The position numbers and the translations under genes were made by a program. Positions 8,103-15,936 of a stretch of 64,000 nt of DNA are shown piece after piece (position 1 is the stretch's first letter; each line of letters begins with the position of its first letter). The stretch comes from Oscillibacter valericigenes Sjm18-20 (GTDB lineage: Bacteria; Bacillota; Clostridia; Oscillospirales; Oscillospiraceae), in the NCBI GenBank assembly GCA_000283575.1, contig AP012044.1, forward strand, positions 3,038,001 to 3,102,000. The letters are read 5' to 3'. The notes beneath the pieces were generated by a model. The model was not told the origin of the DNA. It ran no database searches and saw only the letters and a program-made list of their open reading frames with translations.

Positions 8103-8865
8103 AGTGCTGTTCCATCCTTTCTTTCAGATATTTTTCATCGCGGAGTTTGTTGTCCCTGCACCGCTGGCCTGTGGGGGCTTTGTAGATGATGTATTTGTGA
8201 TGGGGCATCCACTTTACCCCATAGCCCATTTCCTCCATACAGACGGCAAATTCGGCCTTTGTACGGCTTTTCTCAAGTGCCGTGTCAATGGCATTCATCA
8301 GCTGGGATTTGAAGCTCCCACTCCGGACAGCCGAGCGGTATTCTCCCGCACCCATCGGTTTCATGGCGGGCTTTTGATAGGGCTTCAAAATCTCCAAGCC
8401 ATGTGCCTCACAGATTTCATCGGAGAGGGTACGTAGCTGCTCCAAATCCTTTTCATTAAATTGCAGCTTTAACCCGGTTTCGCAGCTGACGGAATTGACA
8501 ATCAGGTGGTTGTGCCAGTGGTCACGGTCGATGTGGGTGGCAATCTGGACTTCGTAGCCCTCAAACCGTCTGGCCAGTTCCATCCCCATCTGGTGGATTT
8601 CCTGCGGTGTGGCGCCGCAGTCCGGTTTGAAGCTCTGCACATACTGGTAAAAGAACACCTTACTTTCTTTTCTGTATTGCTTTTTCGTAGCCATAAATTC
8701 CTGAAAGGCAGTTTCTCCGCAGCAGTTCTGCCCGGACAGCAGCCTGCATTGCTCGCCGTTTTCGTTTTGAAAAAGGGTCTTATAATCCTGCGCCACATAA
8801 TCCATCACCTTTTTCATGGAGGTGCGACTCTGCGTTTTTTCCTTGATGGCGGTAACGATTGCCAT
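7639..8865 (-). CDS. Relaxase / mobilization nuclease (MobA/VirD2 type)
   Basis: 408 residues as read. Residues 1-250 are a relaxase domain: N-terminal YVAQDYKT tyrosines and the metal-binding three-His motif in HIDRDHWHNHLI near residue 115. It would nick the plasmid-like circular form at oriT and stay bound to the 5' end. The start is 4 nt after the MobC stop. The last ~154 residues are Gly/Ala/Asp-rich, lack family character and overlap the downstream gene in another frame, so the functional protein may effectively end near 8100. Confidence 0.8.
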   Translation of the reverse strand: MAIVTAIKEKTQSRTSMKKVMDYVAQDYKTLFQNENGEQCRLLSGQNCCGETAFQEFMATKKQYRKESKVFFYQYVQSFKPDCGATPQEIHQMGMELARRFEGYEVQIATHIDRDHWHNHLIVNSVSCETGLKLQFNEKDLEQLRTLSDEICEAHGLEILKPYQKPAMKPMGAGEYRSAVRSGSFKSQLMNAIDTALEKSRTKAEFAVCMEEMGYGVKWMPHHKYIIYKAPTGQRCRDNKLRDEKYLKERMEQHFAQFKRTQGLEQAAGDTTEADHALSAAGQRHSDRGMGCHAEQPNGAAGADGSAGTVYLDSADHTGNRESHPGLLSGDIRQSGRHAVSGDQRPAQEDFTDSERQDRQVTGQLEMAAATGLQGADGATGAPGCAAVEAQNQVDSHGCSPRQCSIPC

Positions 8866-8869
8866 AGGC

Positions 8870-9178
8870 TCACGCCCCTTTGTCCATCAAGCCGCAGATG
8901 GAATCAAACACCGCTCCGAAGCTCCGTTTTATTTCGGTGAGGTCGGGGCAGGTAATCCTGCCCATATTGCAAAGCACGGTCAGCTGGTTCAGATTTTTCC
9001 CGATGGCTTTCAGCTGTACGGTAACAGCGTCCAAGCCATTCACCACAATGATTTCCTTACCCAGTGCGGAGAGGGTGAGGAAATCCGTCATGGTCATTCC
9101 TGACAGCTGTGCTTTATTCTGAATGCGGTCATAGTCCGCTGTACTCATTCGCATGGCAAACATCTTGTCTTTTTTCAT
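8870..9178 (-). CDS. mobC: MobC-like relaxosome accessory protein
   Basis: 102 residues from ATG 9178, with GGAGGTAT upstream as ribosome site. The ribbon-helix-helix start (FAMRMSTADYDRIQNKAQ) and the C-terminal NLNQLTVLCNMGRI segment are typical of MobC proteins, which bind oriT and help the relaxase. The longer open frame up to 9517 is GC-rich upstream sequence without protein character. It is followed immediately by the relaxase. Confidence 0.82.
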   Translation of the reverse strand: MKKDKMFAMRMSTADYDRIQNKAQLSGMTMTDFLTLSALGKEIIVVNGLDAVTVQLKAIGKNLNQLTVLCNMGRITCPDLTEIKRSFGAVFDSICGLMDKGA

Positions 9179-9224
9179 GGCATACCTCCTGCATTTTTTT
9201 CGTTCCTGCCCCTCGGAGAGCAGG

Positions 9225-9430
9225 GGGTTATTCAAAGGGGGACTGGTCCCCCTTTGAAGTTGCGCCGCCAATAGGCGGTAACAGCACTTCCGCAGAAGTG
9301 CGCGCAACTTTCGGGGGTTTGGGGGCAGCGCCCCCGACCAGCTGTTTGTATTGGCGGCGGGCGAAAGCCCGCTGTCAATACAAACAATATGCTGGCCTAC
9401 CCTGAAGGGTAGTGAGTGCACTCCAACCCC
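9225..9430 (-). other. oriT-like region of the inner element
   Basis: A run of inverted repeats directly upstream of mobC: a perfect 24-bp palindrome CAAAGGGGGA...CCCCCTTTG (9233-9256), an imperfect stem around 9258-9307, a repeat pair TTTGTATTG/CAATACAAA (about 9346-9384), and CTACCCTGAAGGGTAG (9397-9412) followed by TGAGTGCACTCC. A short inverted repeat followed by a TGxGTGC-like stretch resembles nic regions of the MobA/VirD2 relaxase class. Nicking has not been shown. Confidence 0.55.
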
Positions 9431-9704
9431 GCAAATGCTCCCTTGCTTTTCCGCTCTCCTTGGGTTACAATGAGAGCAACCAATTTTTGAAACCGCTTCG
9501 GTTTCACCAGCCGTCATTCCATTGCCGTGGAGTGGCGGCTTTTGCTATTCGGAAATCATAGGCATCATCTCCTTTCCAAAAACGACTAACTGATAAAATA
9601 TTTAATAGTCAGTCTGCGATTATATAGTAGCAAAGCCTTGCAATCTTGTAAAGACTAATGTATAATTATTTTAATATTAAGTCGTTCGGATGAGGTGACA
9701 AAGG

Positions 9705-10658
9705 ATGCGTTACACATACAGGGTTTGGGTCGCAGATGGCAAAGAGTATTTTGAATATGGAAATGAGCAGAAAAAGAAAAAAGACCTGCCCTTTGGGACA
9801 AGTCTGATGGAGCTGCTCTATTTGGACGTTTGGGTATATAGCGAGTTGTTTGACGGTATGGGCAAGTCGCTCCTGGAACTGTATTCCTCCAAGGAACAGC
9901 GGTATGCGGAGGAGGTTTTGGCGGTGCTGGACACCATAGCCCCCAAACACATTTACTTTGAGCTGCTTCGTCTGGAATGGCGGGACAGGCTGGAACAGGC
10001 AAAACGGCAGAATTATGAAAATATTACCGACCTGCTGCCCCGCAAGGAGTTGACACACATTCCTTCCACCGTCAGCACCATGCAGGAGCAGATTAAAACA
10101 CTCTTTGCCCATGTACTGGACTTGGACACCAGCCCGAAGGAACCGGTGCAGAAAAAGATGGTGCGGTACTATAACTACCGTGGAAGTGACCAACTGAATA
10201 CCTTTCAGTTTCAGCCCCAGCCCATGCGCTTTGAGGTCATTGACCGCAAAACCTTTACCGAGGTTTTATATCCCAAGAACATCTATGACATCATCGACTA
10301 CTTTGTCCGGGAATTCGTGAAGCAGGAACAGCCTGTGCGCATCTGCAAAAACTGCAATCGGTACTTTGCCCTCTCCGGGCGGTCGGATGCGGAATACTGC
10401 AATCGTCCCATTGACGATAAGGGGCGTACTTGCAGAGATGTGGGGGCCATCAAGGCTTGGACGGAAAAGCGCAAGGATGATGATGTTTTTAAGGTCTACC
10501 GCCGGGAGTACAAAAAGCGATTTGGCTGGATTAAGGCCGGGAAGATTGAGCAGGAGGATTTCTACGCTTGGAGCGAAAAGGCGAGGGACGAAAAAGCCAA
10601 GTGCGATGCCGGGGAGATCAGCTTGCAGGAGTTTGTGGATTGGCTGAAGGCGTCTTGA
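9705..10658 (+). CDS. DUF6076 family protein
   Basis: 317 residues. The C-terminal third has the DUF6076 pattern: CKNCNRYFALSGRSDAEYCN with a later CR pair, a likely zinc knuckle, then a basic helical tail. The function of the family is unknown; it is common in Clostridia and their mobile elements. It starts the plus-strand cargo of the inner element, divergent from mobC, with GAGGTGACAAAGG upstream of ATG 9705. A degraded C-terminal piece of another DUF6076 gene is at 32130-32345. Confidence 0.75.
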   Translation: MRYTYRVWVADGKEYFEYGNEQKKKKDLPFGTSLMELLYLDVWVYSELFDGMGKSLLELYSSKEQRYAEEVLAVLDTIAPKHIYFELLRLEWRDRLEQAKRQNYENITDLLPRKELTHIPSTVSTMQEQIKTLFAHVLDLDTSPKEPVQKKMVRYYNYRGSDQLNTFQFQPQPMRFEVIDRKTFTEVLYPKNIYDIIDYFVREFVKQEQPVRICKNCNRYFALSGRSDAEYCNRPIDDKGRTCRDVGAIKAWTEKRKDDDVFKVYRREYKKRFGWIKAGKIEQEDFYAWSEKARDEKAKCDAGEISLQEFVDWLKAS

Positions 10659-10696
10659 TTTTCGACAGATAAGCGTTACAGAGAGGAGAAAGTCGG

Positions 10697-11218
10697 ATGC
10701 TGATTTTCTTATCCATGCTGGAATCCGATGCGGAACGGCAGATATTTTTAGAGCTTTACAATCAGTACGGAAACGCAATGCTGCGGGTTGCCCAGCGCTA
10801 TTTTCCGAAAAGCCAGCAGGACGCGGAGGATGCCGTCCAAAATGTCTGGTTGAAGGCGGTGCAAAACTTTTCAAAAATTCTGGAGGTTGCCTGTAAGAAA
10901 AGGGGCGCCTACCTCGTCATCATAGTGAGGAACGAAGCAATTACAATTCTGCGAAAGCGCAAAGAAGAACTGCCCCTCGAGGATGCTTTTGCCGACGAAA
11001 CAGCCGCCGTTGGAGACGGTGATGGAAAGTCGATTATTGAGATAATCCAAACAATGCCGGATACATTCCGCGCGGTATTGGAGATGCGCTTTGTAGAAGA
11101 GCGCAGTACAAAAGAAATTGCTGCGGCGCTTCATTTAAAGGAAACAACCGTCAACACGCGGATTCATCGGGGGCGGGCAATCTTAATCAAAAAACTGCGA
11201 GAGGAGTATAAACGATGA
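10697..11218 (+). CDS. Sigma-70 family (ECF-type) RNA polymerase sigma factor
   Basis: 173 residues. Region 2 spans about residues 10-75 (QDAEDAVQNVWLKAVQNF), region 4 about 115-170 (MRFVEERSTKEIAAALHLKE with a helix-turn-helix). GGAGAAAGTCGG precedes the ATG. The stop overlaps the start of the DUF4367 gene by 4 bp (ATGA type), indicating translational coupling with its likely partner. Expected to direct transcription of a small regulon, possibly the exported proteins just downstream. Confidence 0.88.
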   Translation: MLIFLSMLESDAERQIFLELYNQYGNAMLRVAQRYFPKSQQDAEDAVQNVWLKAVQNFSKILEVACKKRGAYLVIIVRNEAITILRKRKEELPLEDAFADETAAVGDGDGKSIIEIIQTMPDTFRAVLEMRFVEERSTKEIAAALHLKETTVNTRIHRGRAILIKKLREEYKR

Positions 11219-11925
11219 CAAACGATACAGAGCGTTCCGCATTGCGGGAGCTTTTTTTAGACGCTGCTGCCGTTGAATTTGCGGCGGAACTATCTGATAC
11301 GAAGTCAGTCGCCGTATCCCCTCGCTTTCAGCGGCAGATGAACGCCATGCTGACAAATCCACAGCGTTGGGCAAAGCGCCGCGTTCGCCCTCTTTGGAAA
11401 AAGTGCGTGCAGACGGCGGCGGCAATTCTCTTAGTGTGCTCTCTGTCTTTGGGGACGCTGATGGTGGTCAGTCCCACCGTGCGCGCCGCCGTGATCCATT
11501 GGGTGACGGAGTGGTACGAGACGTACATCCTCTATCGCTATTCCGGGGAGCAAATTTCCGGAGAACTGCCCAAGTATGAAATCACCGCGCTGCCGGAGGG
11601 CTATGTGGAAACCGAACGGATTGAAATGCCGGAATACTTCTGCGTGACCTACAAAAATGAGGAAGGCCAGTGGCTGCGGTTCGACTATTCGTATATGCAG
11701 CAGGGTTCCGCGCTTGACATTTTAACAGAAGGTGTGGAGGTGCGGGATATCACGGTCAACGGCTTTAACGGTCAAATTTTCTTATCGCTTGATCCAAAGA
11801 ACGATAATACGCTCACTTGGATTGATCCAAGCGCGAATCTCCAGTTTGCAGTAGACGCTTTTCTTGATGAATCCGCCATTTTGCACATAGCGGAGAGCGT
11901 TGCTTTGAAAGAATCGACAAAATAA
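11215..11925 (+). CDS. DUF4367 membrane protein, probable sigma partner
   Basis: 236 residues: a cytoplasmic N-terminus of about 60 residues, one membrane segment (AAAILLVCSLSLGTLMVVSPTV, roughly 66-87), and an external domain with the DUF4367 pattern (LPEGYVETERIE, WLRFDYSYMQQGSALDI). DUF4367 proteins are usually encoded right after an ECF sigma factor, as here with a 4-bp overlap, and are thought to act as anti-sigma factors with an outside sensor. Confidence 0.85.
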   Translation: MTNDTERSALRELFLDAAAVEFAAELSDTKSVAVSPRFQRQMNAMLTNPQRWAKRRVRPLWKKCVQTAAAILLVCSLSLGTLMVVSPTVRAAVIHWVTEWYETYILYRYSGEQISGELPKYEITALPEGYVETERIEMPEYFCVTYKNEEGQWLRFDYSYMQQGSALDILTEGVEVRDITVNGFNGQIFLSLDPKNDNTLTWIDPSANLQFAVDAFLDESAILHIAESVALKESTK

Positions 11926-12038
11926 AATGTTTCTCACAGAATTTTTAAAAATTATGTAAGAAATGCACCTCCTCAAAGCGTTAATGGTGTAAAGGCAAAA
12001 ATGGAAGCCTTAACCAACGCGGAGAGGAGGTGTATTTG

Positions 12039-12392
12039 ATGAAGAGACGTATGTTTTCTTTGGCGGCACTGCTGTTGCTGGTGTTATCGATTTCTGTTCA
12101 GGCGGCGCAGCTACGGGCTGTTAGCAACCGTCCCACCCTATCCTTCAGCGGAACGACCGCAAGCTGTTATGTGAATTGCAAAGGCACAAGCACCAGCGAC
12201 GACCTGTACGCCACGCTGACCCTCTATCAGGGGAGTACCTATGTGGACTCATGGAGCGGCTCTGGAACCGGGTCGGTCTTTGTCTCCGGCCAGTGTGCCG
12301 TCAAGAGCGGAAAGAGCTACGCGCTGACTCTGAGCTATTCCGTGAATGGAGCGGCCAAACCCTCCGTCTCCGTCACGAATACATGTCCGTGA
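12039..12392 (+). CDS. Small exported beta-rich protein
   Basis: 117 residues from ATG 12039, chosen because AGAGGAGGTG sits 7 nt upstream (the GTG at 12030 overlaps it). A clear signal peptide (MKRRMFSLAALLLLVLSISV, cleavage near VQA-A) is followed by a Ser/Thr/Gly-rich beta domain with three cysteines (CYVNC and the terminal TCP). No family name recognised. It follows the sigma/DUF4367 pair and may be a target of it. 104 bp of intergenic DNA precede it. Confidence 0.72.
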   Translation: MKRRMFSLAALLLLVLSISVQAAQLRAVSNRPTLSFSGTTASCYVNCKGTSTSDDLYATLTLYQGSTYVDSWSGSGTGSVFVSGQCAVKSGKSYALTLSYSVNGAAKPSVSVTNTCP

Positions 12393-12525
12393 GATCAAAG
12401 GCAGAAAACTTGTTCTTTGTGAGGTGATCATTATGCAGTAAATGACTTCAACCAGTCCGAAGTATATCTATGCTACCAACGTGTTTGTTTAAACCACACA
12501 ATAGAAATGAAAGGAAAGACCTGAA

Positions 12526-13074
12526 ATGAAAAAATCTGTTTGCGTTATTATGACCTTATGTATGATTTTTGCACTTGGTGTTAATGCGAGTGCATTACAA
12601 CCGCCTAATGCAACTATCGGATTTCCCGATAGTTATGAAGCGGCAATGGCTATGGGATATGATGACTATTTGACCGAAACAGCAGCAACGCGTGGAACTA
12701 GTGTTCCTTCAACTTTGTATGATTTGAGTACGGGTACATATGAAGGATTTCTCAACAATATTCGAACGGGAATCTACACAAACTATTATTTTTATCCCAA
12801 CAGTGACGGAGAATTGACTTTTTCATGGAATGTACGCGGCAACAAACCGCTGGATGGTTCATCCCCGTCTTGGAAAGTTCTTGTTGGCGTTTACGATATT
12901 GCAGGGGGATATATTAAGGAAACCAAAGAAGGTGCTTGGCATTACAATTTTGGTACCTTTTACAGCGAAGAGTTAACCTTTTCTAATTTGAGTACAAGTA
13001 AAAAATACTGCTTTTATATTTCTGTCTATGACGGAGCATGCCAGATTTGGGGGGACTGTTATGTTTCCAGATAA
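12526..13074 (+). CDS. Exported hypothetical protein
   Basis: 182 residues. Signal peptide MKKSVCVIMTLCMIFALGVN with cleavage near ASA. The mature part has a helical segment with a repeated DSYEAAMAMGYDDY-like pattern and then a beta-rich domain with aromatic residues (YTNYYFYPNSDGELTFSWNV), like many cell-surface sandwich domains. AT content is higher than in the sigma factor operon, suggesting separate origin. AAAGGAAAGACC precedes the ATG. Confidence 0.7.
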   Translation: MKKSVCVIMTLCMIFALGVNASALQPPNATIGFPDSYEAAMAMGYDDYLTETAATRGTSVPSTLYDLSTGTYEGFLNNIRTGIYTNYYFYPNSDGELTFSWNVRGNKPLDGSSPSWKVLVGVYDIAGGYIKETKEGAWHYNFGTFYSEELTFSNLSTSKKYCFYISVYDGACQIWGDCYVSR

Positions 13075-13098
13075 GCATATGATGTGATAAGGCCGAGC

Positions 13099-13572
13099 AT
13101 GATAAAAAAGCAATGTAAGATATTATCATTCATATTGCTAATTACATACAGTATTCTGATAATTTTGGTTACTCTTTGCAGAAAACACTATTGGACAGGC
13201 AATCCAACTTTATACTGGGACTACATCAAACGAAATGTGCAGTTAGTACCACTAAAAACAGTTGCTGAGATGTTCAATTCCCTAATAGATAACACCTTTT
13301 CAGTGAATGCTAGAATTCTTGCAATTGCGAATATAGGTGGCAATATTGCCATGATGTTTCCGAGTGGAATTCTCATCCCTCTTACATTCCCTCGAATAAA
13401 GTCATTCTCTTTATTTGTAGCTTGCATGCTGACTATCATTACTTCAATCGAGTTGATTCAATTATTTACCATGGCTGGATCGTTTGATATTGATGATATA
13501 TTGCTCAACTTTGTAGGTGCAGTATTGGGCTTTTGGGCGTTCAGCAAAAGCAAATGGTATCTTTCGAGATAA
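13099..13572 (+). CDS. VanZ-like membrane protein
   Basis: 157 residues from ATG 13099 (ATAAGG just upstream; GTG at 13084 would add five residues). Four membrane segments and the VanZ-type core: NIGGNIAMMFPSGILIP and the acidic FDIDDILLNFVGAVLG. VanZ proteins give low-level resistance to lipoglycopeptides and some antimicrobial peptides; most homologues are untested. It is the last cargo gene of the inner element, very AT-rich and 25 bp after the exported protein. Confidence 0.8.
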   Translation: MIKKQCKILSFILLITYSILIILVTLCRKHYWTGNPTLYWDYIKRNVQLVPLKTVAEMFNSLIDNTFSVNARILAIANIGGNIAMMFPSGILIPLTFPRIKSFSLFVACMLTIITSIELIQLFTMAGSFDIDDILLNFVGAVLGFWAFSKSKWYLSR

Positions 13573-13599
13573 CTCAGATTCGCCACTTAACACAAAAGT

Positions 13600-13647
13600 A
13601 GCCGGCAGGTGCTCAGTACGAGGATCTGTCGGCTGCTTCTGTTTTTG
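13600..13647 (+). terminator. Terminator after the VanZ-like gene
   Basis: AGCCGGCAG (13600-13608) pairs with CTGTCGGCT (13626-13634) with one G-U, followed by a T-rich stretch (TGTTTTTG). It closes the plus-strand cargo just before the inner element's right end. Confidence 0.6.
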
Positions 13648-13702
13648 ATAATACTGCCTTTGGGTTTGATGCTTAAATTTGCACCATTCTTTATGCGAAC
13701 AC

Positions 13703-14122
13703 CTCATTCATTATGTTTTTGAACGTAGTAAAATCATTTTCGCCCTCGTCGCTGTCCACGCCATCTGAAACAGCAATCAATCGAATGTCGTGCTGCGGGA
13801 AATATTCTTCGGTCAGCCTGCCAACTTCAATATAATTGCGCCCCAGCCGGGACAGATCTTTCACGAACACCGCCGAAATGTAGCCCGCCTCGATTGCCTG
13901 TATCATCTTCTGATAACCGGGGCGTTTCATGGTCGTGCCTGTGATGCCGTCATCCACGAAAAACAAGGTATCCGTATAACCTTTTTCCTTGGCGGCCTTT
14001 TGGAGTATCTTTTTTTGATTGGAAATGCTGTTGGACTCCGTGTCCATATTATCGTCACGGCTCAAGCGGCAGTACAGAGCGGCTGTCCCCGTGGCGTGAT
14101 TTTTGTTGTTTGACTGTTTCAA
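13703..14122 (-). pseudogene. Outer large serine recombinase, 5' half (split gene)
   Basis: TTG at 14122 with AAAGGAG six nt upstream starts a resolvase domain: ALYCRLSRDDN (catalytic serine), FVKDLSRLGRN, DGVDSDEGENDFTTFKNIMNE. After MNE the frame leaves the gene at the inner-element end and stops four codons later (TAA at 13691-13693). The missing part is the fragment at 4166-5461. The catalytic domain alone has no DNA-binding part, so it should be inactive. A 47-residue TnpW gene precedes it. Confidence 0.85.
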
Positions 14123-14215
14123 AACATTCTCCTTTCCGGCAGTCAAACAAGAGGTTTATCCTACCTATATTATACCTCTGTCCGACGCCTTTGTTAAGGA
14201 TGTCGATGGAATGGC

Positions 14216-14359
14216 CTATACCGGCTCCAAATCCGCCAGCATCAATTTTAAAAGAATATCCCGCAACAGCTCGCCCGTTTCCTTGTAGACAGGCGTAACG
14301 ATAAACTTAATTTTATCCACTTGGTAGATGTATTCCTCGGTGCGTTTGGTATCGGTCAT
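14216..14359 (-). CDS. tnpW: TnpW family transposon-encoded small protein
   Basis: 47 residues, too short for most gene callers. The N-terminus MTDTKRTEEYIYQVDKIKF and the end LLKLMLADLEPV are the TnpW pattern found just upstream of serine recombinases in Tn4451/CTn5-like elements. GGAGGGAGGGCAAC gives a strong ribosome site. The role is unknown; its position suggests a link to recombination or its control. Confidence 0.8.
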   Translation of the reverse strand: MTDTKRTEEYIYQVDKIKFIVTPVYKETGELLRDILLKLMLADLEPV

Positions 14360-14361
14360 GT

Positions 14362-14472
14362 TGCCCTCCCTCCGTAATCGAAAGCATCAATATCAGCCGT
14401 TTTCCCCTTGTCCAGTGGGGAAACGCCAAAGAGCGGCACCCTCGCGGTTGCCGCCCTTTGGTCTGTCCTCAC
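14362..14472 (-). other. Short coding-like segment between the 66-residue gene and tnpW
   Basis: On the minus strand the frame reads VRTDQRAATARVPLFG...DAFDYGGRAT and stops just before tnpW. No start codon or ribosome site is visible; the frame enters through the degenerate palindromic repeat at 14473-14494. A shortened copy of the same frame is found next to the second segment near 53670-53690. It may be the tail of a gene fused by the repeat, or noise. Confidence 0.3.
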
Positions 14473-14494
14473 CTTGGGACAAAATGCCTCGTAG
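14473..14494 (-). repeat. Palindromic repeat, degenerate copy 1
   Basis: CTTGGGACAAAATGCCTCG plus TAG: one arm is changed. Lies immediately after the stop codon of the 66-residue gene. Confidence 0.55.
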
Positions 14495-14695
14495 TCAATA
14501 GGGGCTGTTCTGGTAATGTGCTTCGGCATCCTCCAGACCGCGCATATCAAATACATCATGGAGTTCACCGACCACGCGCCGGATGTCCTCGGGAGAAAAG
14601 CCGCAATCCTCCATTGCATAGATAACATATCCGCGGCAAGCGCCGTTGCTCCACGGCTGGGAAAGTAGAGCAGCAAGTACGGGATCGTATTTCAA
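14495..14695 (-). CDS. Conserved 66-residue conjugative-element protein
   Basis: TTG start at 14695 with AAGGAGG eight nt upstream. The protein is mostly helical (NGACRGYVIYAMEDCGFSPE, then a VGELHDVFDMRGLEDAE helix). Function unknown; proteins of this sort sit in the regulatory region of Tn1549-like elements. A near-identical copy at 53713-53913 uses ATG at the same place, so the TTG here is a derived start. Confidence 0.7.
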   Translation of the reverse strand: MKYDPVLAALLSQPWSNGACRGYVIYAMEDCGFSPEDIRRVVGELHDVFDMRGLEDAEAHYQNSPY

Positions 14696-14724
14696 GGTGT
14701 GCGCCTCCTTGTAATTAAAAATTA

Positions 14725-14784
14725 GGAGCGCCGTGCGGATTTGTTTGGCCCGTCATAAGACAGCAATTTAGCGCACGGCGCTCC
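14725..14784 (-). promoter_or_regulatory. 13-bp inverted repeat upstream of the 66-residue gene
   Basis: GGAGCGCCGTGCG (14725-14737) and CGCACGGCGCTCC (14772-14784). On the minus strand the stem is followed by TAATTTTTAAT, so it looks like an attenuator between the upstream sigma-like gene and the 66-residue gene. The same structure is kept at about 53945-54000 in the second copy. Confidence 0.55.
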
Positions 14785-14785
14785 C

Positions 14786-15030
14786 TCGGAAAGTTGCGGC
14801 GGCCCCCGGAGGGGCAGGCGGCCAGCCTGCCCTGTGGCGGATCATGGCCGTGGGATAGCCAATCCCATTTGTGGCGCTGGTGTTGTTCGCTCGTTCCCGT
14901 GGAGGAAGTCACCGCGCACCCGCCGCGTGGCTCCCCGAGCTATGCTGGGAGCCGCCGCTGTTCAGTTGCAGAGAGATAAAAAGAATCTCTCATATATCAA
15001 GGACAAAAAAGAGCCAAATGGAGACGCCGA
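14786..15030. other. Non-coding regulatory spacer of the conjugative element
   Basis: No convincing gene. GC-rich, with a small hairpin GAGAGAT/AATCTCTC near 14970-14990. The whole stretch is repeated with many substitutions at 54003-54245 in the second copy, which argues that it has a function in the element, perhaps as leader RNA. Confidence 0.4.
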
Positions 15031-15453
15031 TTAAAGATTTTTTCTCAAATACTTTTTCATGCACTCCAAACCGGACAGGACGAAACGGCGCACAGCACTC
15101 TTGTCCACGCCCTCGGCCTTAGCCACCTCTCGGCAGCTCTTTCCGAGAATGATACAGGCATCGATGCGACGGCCCTGTACCTCGGGCAGAGAATTGAGTG
15201 CGTTCCACAGCTGGCAGAACTGTTCGATGCGCTCCAGCAGCTCCTGCGGTGTCGGCTCATGCAGGCAGGCCGAATATTCGATCCCATCGTCGCAGTCGAG
15301 GGAATACTGCGCCTTGTTGCGGGTGAGCCGCCGCCGATGGGCAACCTCATACAGCTTATCGGCTCGCAGCTCTGCGGCTACTTCGTCAGTGACCTCCATC
15401 ATTTCGTCCGTTATATACCACGGGTAAAACTCCCGCAAATTGATAGTTGCCAT
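15031..15453 (-). CDS. Sigma-factor-like regulator of the conjugative element
   Basis: 140 residues. The C-terminal half is a sigma region 4-like helix-turn-helix (GRRIDACIILGKSCREVAKA, then a recognition helix and SGLECMKKYL). The middle SLDCDDGIEYSACLHEPTP region and the whole layout match the short sigma-70-like proteins encoded in Tn916/Tn1549-type elements, thought to control element genes. GGAGGAAAATTAA precedes the ATG. A truncated paralogue is at 54270-54680. Confidence 0.72.
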   Translation of the reverse strand: MATINLREFYPWYITDEMMEVTDEVAAELRADKLYEVAHRRRLTRNKAQYSLDCDDGIEYSACLHEPTPQELLERIEQFCQLWNALNSLPEVQGRRIDACIILGKSCREVAKAEGVDKSAVRRFVLSGLECMKKYLRKNL

Positions 15454-15468
15454 TTAATTTTCCTCCGT

Positions 15469-15775
15469 TCAAAATTTGGGGTAAATTGCGAATTGAACGG
15501 AGTTCGGCGGAGAGCGGCAGCCGGGACAGCCGCCCCAGCCCTTGGGACACTTTGTCCCGAAGTTCTGCGTGAAATATAGAAAAGCGCCGAGCAGCCACAA
15601 GGACTGCTCGACGCAAAAGCGTGAACGGTTTAGCAGACACGCGGAAAGACACTTGCTGGATGGCAATAGGGTGCTAAAATCCGGGAATGGGTCGTAGCGG
15701 CGGGCAGACTTCAGGTCCTCCGGGACAATGTAGAACACCCCCTCATACTCGGAGATTTCGTTAGACTTGCACTGT
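15469..15775 (-). pseudogene. Remnant of a conjugative-element gene
   Basis: The minus strand from about 15775 reads AQCKSNEISEYEGVFYIVPE then DLKSARRYDPFPDF, a protein-like stretch that I recall from conjugative-element proteins but cannot name. It has no start and degrades after about 35 codons. A palindromic repeat lies inside the frame at 15541-15562. Confidence 0.4.
15541..15562. repeat. Palindromic repeat, copy 2
   Basis: CTTGGGACACTTTGTCCCG plus AAG; reverse-type orientation (CTTT centre). In the minus-strand frame it reads FGTKCPK. Confidence 0.8.
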
Positions 15776-15890
15776 GCACCGCTTTTTTATGCCTCAGGGG
15801 CTATCTGAGGATGAAAAAGACACTTTGTCAACAGCTCCAATTTGAGCTTCGTTTTTTGACATCATACAGTCCGTTTCGGATTCTAAAATC

Positions 15891-15933
15891 GTATCAATAA
15901 ATGTGTCCAAAGTATGGCCGCATTTATTGATAC
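15891..15933. repeat. Perfect 13-bp inverted repeat GTATCAATAAATG
   Basis: GTATCAATAAATG (15891-15903) and CATTTATTGATAC (15921-15933) with a 17-nt loop. It adjoins the terminator of the exported stalk protein and marks the change from element DNA to the cargo block. It may be an old element end or an operator. No gene is visible from 15776 to 15936. Confidence 0.5.
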
Positions 15934-15936
15934 AGA

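Larger units (their letters stand above)
5459..13705. mobile_element. Inner mobilizable element with serine recombinase, inserted in the outer recombinase gene
   Basis: About 8.24 kb between the two halves of the outer recombinase. GAG is present at both junctions (5459-5461 and 13703-13705 on the minus strand), consistent with strand exchange at a GA dinucleotide as in TnpX/TndX elements. The ends carry an 11-bp inverted repeat, TTCGCATAAAG at 5472-5482 and CTTTATGCGAA at 13689-13699. Contents: recombinase, two accessory genes, relaxase, MobC and oriT-like repeats on the minus strand, then six plus-strand cargo genes. All its genes look intact, so it may still move in trans of a helper. Confidence 0.85.

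Noticed and set aside
8870..9517. 215-residue version of MobC
   Set aside because: The first ~110 residues are translation of the GC-rich inverted-repeat region; AGGAGG points to ATG 9178.
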